DNA of 64,000 nt, taken from the NCBI RefSeq assembly GCF_002979755.1, contig NZ_PCPP01000002.1, forward strand, positions 699,146 through 763,145, in the 5' to 3' direction. The stretch comes from Chryseobacterium culicis (GTDB taxonomy: Bacteria; Bacteroidota; Bacteroidia; Flavobacteriales; Weeksellaceae). The notes below the pieces were generated by a model. That model ran no database searches, was not told where the DNA came from, and saw only the letters and a list, made by a program, of their open reading frames with translations. Numbering within the stretch: position 1 is the first letter of the stretch; each line of letters starts with the position of its first letter. Positions 63,941 to 64,000 of this stretch are shown in pieces. A program made the translations under genes and the position numbers.

Positions 63941-64000
63941 CCATTACCCATTACCCATTACCCATTACTCATTACTCATTACTCATTACTCATTACTCAT
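63941..64000. repeat. Heptad array (CCATTAC)4(TCATTAC)4, running out of the window
   Basis: Four CCATTAC copies, then four TCATTAC copies and four bases of the next; the change of word occurs once, in the middle. Related to the ATTACTC/ATTACCT words at 46081. Confidence 0.97.

Overview
The window looks like the chromosome of a Chryseobacterium-type member of the Flavobacteriia. It is AT-rich. Promoters follow the Bacteroidetes pattern (TAnnTTTG at -7, TTG/TTTG about 18-22 bases upstream), Shine-Dalgarno sites are rare, and many TonB-dependent or OMP-family barrels are present, together with the OmpA/TSP3, RDD-SpoIIM-DUF4129-MoxR-DUF58 and CtlX families typical of this group. No rRNA, tRNA, CRISPR, prophage or insertion sequence was found. 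Layout: 1-900 holds the end of a sensor kinase and a small membrane protein. 1.1-3.8 kb holds enolase and citrate synthase. 3.8-5.5 kb is an SDR/SnoaL operon divergent from an HxlR regulator with a shared operator-like intergenic region. 5.5-9.1 kb holds a membrane AraC regulator, an outer-membrane barrel receptor and a hidden 54-residue double-glycine-leader cysteine-rich peptide. 9.3-17.7 kb is an arginine-deiminase-like gene followed by a tight polyamine-type operon: ctlX, AdoMet decarboxylase, DUF4178, small membrane protein, DUF350, membrane-anchored aminopropyltransferase, FAD oxidoreductase and polytopic membrane protein. 17.7-27.1 kb carries a GH43 enzyme, an esterase lipoprotein, two tandem paralogous barrel receptors and a surface lipoprotein. 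27.1-36.5 kb is mostly housekeeping: nadD, recJ, an M48 protease, an ABC-F ATPase, smpB, an OmpA/TSP3 protein, YebC and an LpxH-like phosphoesterase. 37.5-45.6 kb is the RDD/SpoIIM/DUF4129/DUF4350/MoxR/DUF58 cluster, interrupted by a four-helix-bundle gene. 45.6-48.7 kb holds OsmC and a GH63-type glucosidase. 48.9-59.1 kb is a methionine regulon behind a SAM-I riboswitch: metX, ACT-homoserine dehydrogenase, metZ, a second four-helix-bundle gene, metH split in two around a fatty-acid desaturase, and metF. 59.3-63.3 kb holds a GNAT-like protein, folE, DinB and cysS. The last 740 bases are non-coding and full of repeats. Working together: the met genes form a complete homoserine-to-methionine route under SAM feedback. 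The SpeD/SpeE-like pair in the second operon would draw on the same AdoMet pool. The HxlR/SDR/SnoaL block is a self-contained inducible unit. The main non-coding discovery is a set of at least ten intergenic tracts of degenerate 7-base (once 8-base) tandem repeats. These often occur as inverted arms around a short centre or, in one case, around a four-helix-bundle gene, and they repeatedly run into start or stop codons. They look like an undescribed heptad-repeat element family of this lineage.
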